64,000 bases of DNA from Amorphochlora amoebiformis. Taxonomy: Eukaryota > Cercozoa > Chlorarachniophyceae. The stretch covers positions 310,001 through 374,000 of the forward strand of contig BAAHQB010000013.1 of the NCBI GenBank assembly GCA_054601695.1, given 5' to 3'. Positions 1 to 64,000 of the stretch are shown here, piece by piece. How positions within the stretch are numbered: the stretch's first letter is position 1; each line of letters starts with the position of its first letter. The notes beneath the pieces were generated by a model. That model saw nothing but the letters and a program-made list of their open reading frames with translations. It did not search any database and was not told the origin of the DNA. The position numbers and the translations under genes are program-made.

Positions 1-204
1 TATATATATATATATATATAATATATATATACATATATATATATGTATATGTATATATCTATATGTATAGACATATATACATACATATATAATATATGTA
101 TGTATATATATATATATCTATATATAGATATATACATATATATATATACATATATATATATGGTATATATATATATATATTTAAAATCGCGGTATTCTTC
201 CCAG

Positions 205-29426
<29,222 letters not shown>

Positions 29427-29924
29427 GAGCCTAAAGTCTGCGTTTACATATCATTAGAAGTGCGTTTACATATAATTAGAAGACAACAACGGCGATCCGA
29501 CTAGTCGTGAACTCTTGATTCAGTCTTTGAAGTATTCAGTACATGTCAATATTGATTAGAAATATTCATTTCTCTACTAAGACTTCTGGAGGTGTACCAC
29601 GTTACTTCTGCAAGTTGCACTCTACTAGACTAATATTCGAAAACATGTGCCTTTTACTAAGTTTTCCGGATCTTACTAGGATGATACGAAAGCAGTGGAG
29701 CTACTGATCCGATAATACTCATTAATGATTCTATACTTAGCTTTACCGTAGCATGCAGCTGCATCTAGACATGTGGCAGATCATGATGCACAGCTAGACA
29801 GTGCTAACCTAACCTAGTTATACGGACGTAAAATAACGTCTAGAACGTGACAAATTTGATCAACCGTTATAATTTGTAACGCCTCAGGCCTTCGGTTGTA
29901 ACGCTAGTAACGATCCGCATGTTT
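29427..29924. other. Convergent 3' intergenic region between the TMEM131-like and carrier genes
   Basis: 498 bp between two stop codons, without long (TA)n. It begins with a 22-bp direct repeat at about 29438-29482 (GTTTACATATCATTAGAAG then GTTTACATATAATTAGAAG). I see no open exon on either strand and no obvious polyadenylation hexamer. Both 3' UTRs presumably lie here. Confidence 0.5.
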
Positions 29925-40916
<10,992 letters not shown>

Positions 40917-41111
40917 CCGCGGGACAATTGAGTGTCACGCAAGGTAGTCACAAATGATTATAATCTAAAATTCATATAGATATCTCCACATATCAAAAGT
41001 AAGATATATTCGCAGTCAATATTAATATACCAGCATATCGAACGATTATTATGCTTATTTTTAAAAATATCATTTCGGCATAAATTTCAAAAAAAATATT
41101 TGAACCGAGCC
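40917..41111. promoter_or_regulatory. Bidirectional promoter region between the carrier and the secreted-protein gene
   Basis: Only 195 bp separate the two divergent start codons (40916 minus, 41112 plus). The DNA is AT-rich but not (TA)n, unlike the introns on either side, and contains several short A/T runs (for example TTTTTAAAAATATC near 41060). Both promoters and both 5' UTRs must fit here unless a non-coding first exon exists. No specific factor site is identifiable by eye. Confidence 0.5.
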
Positions 41112-58997
<17,886 letters not shown>

Positions 58998-59076
58998 GCA
59001 GAATTTCCCGGAAAGTATTTCAAATCAAGTTAAATCTATCGATCAGTGAGACCATTTGAACATTCGCGGACTCCAA

Positions 59077-59112
<36 letters not shown>

Positions 59113-59123
59113 AAATATATATA

Positions 59124-59179
<56 letters not shown>

Positions 59180-59510
59180 AGCTATACACTAAAGTACTAC
59201 AGTCTACAATTACTTGTCTTACAGCCTCTACTAGCTACCTAGATCTAGAGATATCTATATCTAGTTATCTACTATTATCCAGTATATCTCAAGCATATCC
59301 GTAATACTCACTAACAGTAGTAGTAGCCAGCTAGAGTATATATATGTATATACAATACATATATATATATATATATATTATAATTGAATATATATATCAT
59401 CATATATAGACACAATTAATATACGTATATATGAATTATCCAGATAATGATGAGCTCGATCATATATAACTAGAGTGTAATACTAATAATTAGTACTATT
59501 TGTACTCGGT

Positions 59511-59549
<39 letters not shown>

Positions 59550-59710
59550 CATTTGGCTCTGGTCATATCACAGGCTCTCAATGATATAGAATTAATTTTT
59601 TTTTTTTAAATGCCGCATCCATTCATATAATATATATATATATATATATATATAGTATATCAATGGTGATCTAGATGATACTGAGAGTACTGACTAGACC
59701 AAGTATAAAG
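58998..59710. other. Convergent 3' intergenic region between the secreted-protein gene and the CDC123-like gene
   Basis: 713 bp between two stop codons. Several (TA)n runs (about 59080-59174 and 59511-59546) alternate with low-complexity DNA carrying short CTA/TAG-rich words around 59220-59340. I see no exon with usable splice sites on either strand. Confidence 0.45.
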
Positions 59711-59792
59711 TTATTGGTTGGAGGTCTGTAGGGTAGATGTTACGAGCTCCCTCCACGCTTTTGACAGTGCGACGGCCGCACTCTACATACAC

Positions 59793-59831
<39 letters not shown>

Positions 59832-59886
59832 ATATATACATATGTATGTATATGTGTGTATATATATATATAATATATAATTTATA

Positions 59887-59941
<55 letters not shown>

Positions 59942-60001
59942 GTACATGAATTTAATTTACCTGCGTCTTGGCCTGATATCGAAATTCGAACGGTTCTGAT
60001 G

Positions 60002-60039
<38 letters not shown>

Positions 60040-60178
60040 GTAAATATACATATGTATAAATATTTTTATACATAGTACATGTATGGATGTATTTCTATAC
60101 ATATATATATATATATATATATGTAATGTACATGTATATTTACCTCTATATATATTCATGTATGCACTGTTTACATGC

Positions 60179-60210
<32 letters not shown>

Positions 60211-60223
60211 CATACAAACACAC

Positions 60224-60288
<65 letters not shown>

Positions 60289-60387
60289 CATATATATATA
60301 TGTGTGTGTGTGTGTGTGTCTAACAAATATCAAATCTAGGTATATATACATATTTATATATGTATATATACCTATATCATGTCTGGG

Positions 60388-60437
<50 letters not shown>

Positions 60438-60710
60438 TGTAGATACCGCTAGTAAGTGTCTTTTTCTCCCTCGCCCAGCTAAACATTGCTCCATCCGTTG
60501 ACTATATATATATATATATGCGTACATAAATTCATACATAATATTATAATAATATATGCAAATACATATATATATATGTGTATATATCTAAGTATATATA
60601 TACATTATATATAAGGTTATATATGTATACAACTATGTCTTACATGTATATATATATATACATATATTCATATATATACATACATATATATATATATATA
60701 TATACAGGCG

Positions 60711-60750
<40 letters not shown>

Positions 60751-61933
60751 GCGTAATATATATATATATGTATATATATAAATATTAGCCCCAATATAGT
60801 GTTTAGACTCTTGAAAAGAGATGATTCTATTCGTTATTAATAAGTAATGATATATATATATATATATGTTTATTACATGTATGTAATATATACATATATA
60901 TATATATATACATACATATATATGTGTATATATCTACGCATAGAGTTGACCTCTTGAAAAGGATTAAGCTCGATAATCCAGCCTGATATTATTCAACCAT
61001 ATCTTGATATCATTTCACCATATCTTGATATTATTTAACCATAATTTAACAATATCTTGATATCATTTCACCATATCTTGATATTATTTAACCATAATTT
61101 AACAATATCTTGATATCATTTCACCATATCTTGATATTATTTAACCATAATTTAACAATATCTTGATATCATTTCACCATATCTTGATATTATTTAACCA
61201 TAATTTAACAATATCTTGATATCATTTCACCATATCTTGATATTATTTAACCATAATTTAACAATATCTTGATATCATTTCACCATATCTTGATATTATT
61301 TAACCATAATTTAACAATATCTTGATATCATTTCACCATATCTTGATATTATTTAACCATAATTTAACAATATCTTGATATCATTTCACCATATCTTGAT
61401 ATTATTTAACCATAATTTAACAATATCTTGATATCATTTCACCATATCTTGATATTATTTAACCATAATTTAACAATATCTTGATATCATTTCACCATAT
61501 CTTGATATTATTTAACCATAATTTAACAATATCTTGATATCATTTCACCATATCTTGATATTATTTAACCATAATTTAACCATATCTTGATATCATTTCA
61601 CCATATCTTGATATTATTTAACCATAATTTAACAATATCTTGATATCATTTCACCATATCTTGATATTATTTAACCATAATTTAACCATATCTTGATATC
61701 ATTTCACCATATCTTGATATTATTTAACCATAATTTAACAATATCTTGATATCATTTCACCATATCTTGATATTATTTAACCATAATTTAACAATATCTT
61801 GATATCATTTAACGATATCTTGATATAGTAGGTGAGGGTGGCGAGGGTGAAAAAGACTGAATGAGTGATTTAACAAGAAATAGAGCGCGCAGATAGATAG
61901 ATAGAGAACATAGAGACAGAGAGAACATATACA

Positions 61934-62014
<81 letters not shown>

Positions 62015-62015
62015 A

Positions 62016-62082
<67 letters not shown>

Positions 62083-62287
62083 CAGAGAGAGAGAGAAAAC
62101 ATAAACGCACATAGAAAAAGAGTAAATGAGTGATTTACTGTTAGGGAGAGAGAGAAAGAGCGCGGAGAGATAGATAGAGAGTACATGAAGACAGAAAGAG
62201 AAGATATACACAAAAATAGGGAGGGATATATCTATATATATGTATACATACACATATATACATATACATATATATATATATATATGT

Positions 62288-62322
<35 letters not shown>

Positions 62323-62414
62323 TTGCGAGAGAGAACACACACAGAGAGATATAGATAGATAGATAGAGAGAACACACAGAGAGAGAGAGAGATAGATAGA
62401 GAAAACACAGAGAT

Positions 62415-62447
<33 letters not shown>

Positions 62448-62748
62448 ATAGAAAACACGTACAGAGCGAGGAGAGAGGGAGAGAGAGAGGGAGAGAGAGA
62501 GGGAGAGAGAGAGAGGGAGAGAGAGAGGATTAGACGACCTACGCTTTCGATGAGAGCGAATAAGAGATTTAAAGAACAAGAAAGAGAGAAAGAGAGAGGG
62601 ATAGAGCTTGAGAGATAGGGTTTCGAGAGAAAAAAAGAGAAAAATGAGAGAAATGAGAGAAATGAGGGAGAGAATTAAAGGGAGAGAGAGTTAGAGAGAG
62701 GGGAAGGAGTTATATTGTAGGAATATATATATATATATATATTGTAGA

Positions 62749-62781
<33 letters not shown>

Positions 62782-63047
62782 ATAGATGTATGTATAAATA
62801 TATATGTTATATATATATATATATTATATATATATATATTATACATATATACATATATATGTATATATATATATGTGTTATATTACATTTTCCTTTGGTG
62901 TCGATCGCAAAATCAGCAATGTAACTCTTGAACTTGCTCTATATATATATATATTATATATATATATATATATGTATATCTTTGAGGATATACACACATG
63001 CAATGTGACTCTTGAACTTGGTATATATATATATATATCTTGAACTT

Positions 63048-63080
<33 letters not shown>

Positions 63081-63146
63081 TTGAGGATATACACACATAC
63101 TTTATATTATATATGTATATATATGTATGTATGTATATTAAGATAT

Positions 63147-63178
<32 letters not shown>

Positions 63179-63187
63179 AATATGTAT

Positions 63188-63226
<39 letters not shown>

Positions 63227-63287
63227 GTCCCTATATATAACTGTATATACATGTACATACATGTATATACATTTACATGTATATGTA

Positions 63288-63318
<31 letters not shown>

Positions 63319-63361
63319 ATATATCATATATATTTATTATATAGATATTTTAATGTATATG

Positions 63362-63392
<31 letters not shown>

Positions 63393-63492
63393 GTATATAT
63401 GTTTATATACTAAAATGCATACTTGTATAAATATGTAAGTATACATAGATACATACACATATACATAGATATACACACACACATACACACAT

Positions 63493-63526
<34 letters not shown>

Positions 63527-63554
63527 TATACATTTACATATACATACATATACA

Positions 63555-63602
<48 letters not shown>

Positions 63603-63636
63603 ATACCTTTCCACCATGCAGAGCAGGCGCCACTGA
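59711..63636 (-). CDS. CDC123/D123-like ATP-grasp protein, C-terminal 91 aa (5' part probably right of the window)
   Basis: CDC123 proteins are ATP-grasp-fold factors that help assemble translation initiation factor eIF2 in the cytosol. Exons in transcript order: 63636-63607 (frame by phase, least sure), 62938-62887, 60982-60951, 60501-60447, 59995-59961, 59782-59711 (TAA). All join in phase, 276 nt. The spliced product reads [19 protein letters not shown], then [17 protein letters not shown], then [11 protein letters not shown]. This matches the family's Y-x-x-D, W-(I/L)-I-D-x-NPF and (L/M)F-x-W block near the C-terminus. The usual Asp-x-Asn before PF is Glu-x-Asn (ELN) here, still acceptable for ATP-grasp metal binding. 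A related ATP-grasp family with the same ending cannot be excluded. The ATG at 60486 is internal, because the frame stays open back to the acceptor at 60502. Confidence 0.65.
60985..61825. repeat. 53-bp satellite, ~16 copies
   Basis: Unit: AACAATATCTTGATATCATT, TCACCATATCTTGATATTAT, TTAACCATAATTT. It is built from two half-units around ATATCTTGATAT. Copies are nearly identical; a few read AACCATATC. It lies in the CDC123-like intron just upstream (in sense) of exon 60982-60951. Confidence 0.95.
61905..62705. repeat. GA-rich satellite in the CDC123-like intron (CT on the sense strand)
   Basis: GAGAGA with AACACACAGAGAG and TAGATAGATAGA variants, about 800 bp. No exon recognised in it. Confidence 0.9.
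62990..63095 (-). repeat. Upstream copies of the head of exon 62938-62887
   Basis: In sense, AAGTTCAAGAGTCACATTGC (near 62999-63020) and a shorter CAAGTTCAAGA (near 63037-63050) repeat the exon start. The flanking word GATATACACACATGCAATG/GATATACACACATAC recurs too. Confidence 0.8.
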
Positions 63637-63712
63637 CTAAAGGTTAGGGTTAGGGTTAGGGTTAGGGTTAGGGTTAGGGTTAGGGTTAGGGTTAGGGTTA
63701 GGGTTAGGGTTA
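63637..63712 (+). repeat. TTAGGG tract before a CDC123-like exon
   Basis: Eleven perfect units. On the minus (sense) strand they read CCCTAA and lead into CCTTTAG, the acceptor of exon 63636-63607. Confidence 0.85.
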
Positions 63713-63841
63713 GAGCTAGACGTGTTCGAATACATATTGTGCATACATTTATATATATATATATATATATACACATACATATATATGCATGTAATGTATG
63801 TGACATATATATAGGCTAAGATTTTCATTTATGTGGATGTA

Positions 63842-63872
<31 letters not shown>

Positions 63873-63925
63873 TTTTATATGTATGTGTGCGTGTGTGTAA
63901 TTCAATACGTATACTTAGATATCTG

Positions 63926-63965
<40 letters not shown>

Positions 63966-64000
63966 GCATAGATATATACATGTATTCACCTTCTTATAAA

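Noticed and set aside
60447-60486. Small 48-residue protein starting at the ATG at 60486 on the minus strand
   Set aside because: The frame is open upstream to an acceptor and joins exon 60982-60951, completing the [12 protein letters not shown] motif; the ATG is internal.

Overview
The window is nuclear DNA of an intron-rich eukaryote. I infer a unicellular protist but cannot place the lineage. Coding sequence comes in short exons (16 to 650 nt, most 30 to 110 nt) of mixed base composition. They are separated by AT-rich introns made largely of (TA)n, so that nearly every donor reads GTATAT or similar and nearly every acceptor ends (TA)nG or TATAG. TTAGGG/CCCTAA telomere-type repeats occur inside introns. 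The four genes end in TGA, TAG, TAG and TAA, which fits the standard code. The long reading frames full of Tyr-Ile or Ser-Leu are low-complexity intron DNA, not genes. I rebuilt the genes by hand from splice sites, codon phase and protein-family motifs.

Layout, left to right. (1) About 205-29426, plus strand: the 3' three quarters of a TMEM131-like type I membrane protein, 44 phase-consistent exons and about 1443 codons in the window. It has a luminal beta-sandwich (ASH/PapD-like) region, one membrane helix, a basic Ser-Glu-Pro-Lys repeat tail and a Gly/Ser/His/Trp-rich C-terminus. (2) 29925-40916, minus strand: a complete mitochondrial carrier (SLC25) of 302 residues in 15 exons, with all three carrier signatures. 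(3) 41112-58997, plus strand: a complete 25-exon gene for a secreted, acidic, partly coiled-coil protein of 536 residues that I do not recognise. (4) 59711-63636 and probably beyond the right edge, minus strand: the C-terminal part of a CDC123/D123-like ATP-grasp protein, an eIF2 assembly factor family. Genes 1/2 and 3/4 converge. Genes 2/3 diverge from a 195-bp shared promoter region.

The most unusual property is in the introns. Many exons carry arrays of partial copies of their own edge. Copies of the acceptor plus the exon head lie upstream of the real exon; copies of the exon tail plus the donor lie downstream. Copies are spaced by (TA)n and number from one to ten. All four genes show this. 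Telomere-type repeats sit directly against splice sites: sense-strand CCCTAA at five acceptors, TTAGGG at donors, with one exception. Large CT-rich arrays are nearly always pyrimidine-rich on the sense strand. Two dispersed repeat families and several minisatellites (37, 40, 53, about 48 and about 80 bp) fill the rest. I found no tRNA, rRNA, CRISPR array or recognisable transposase.
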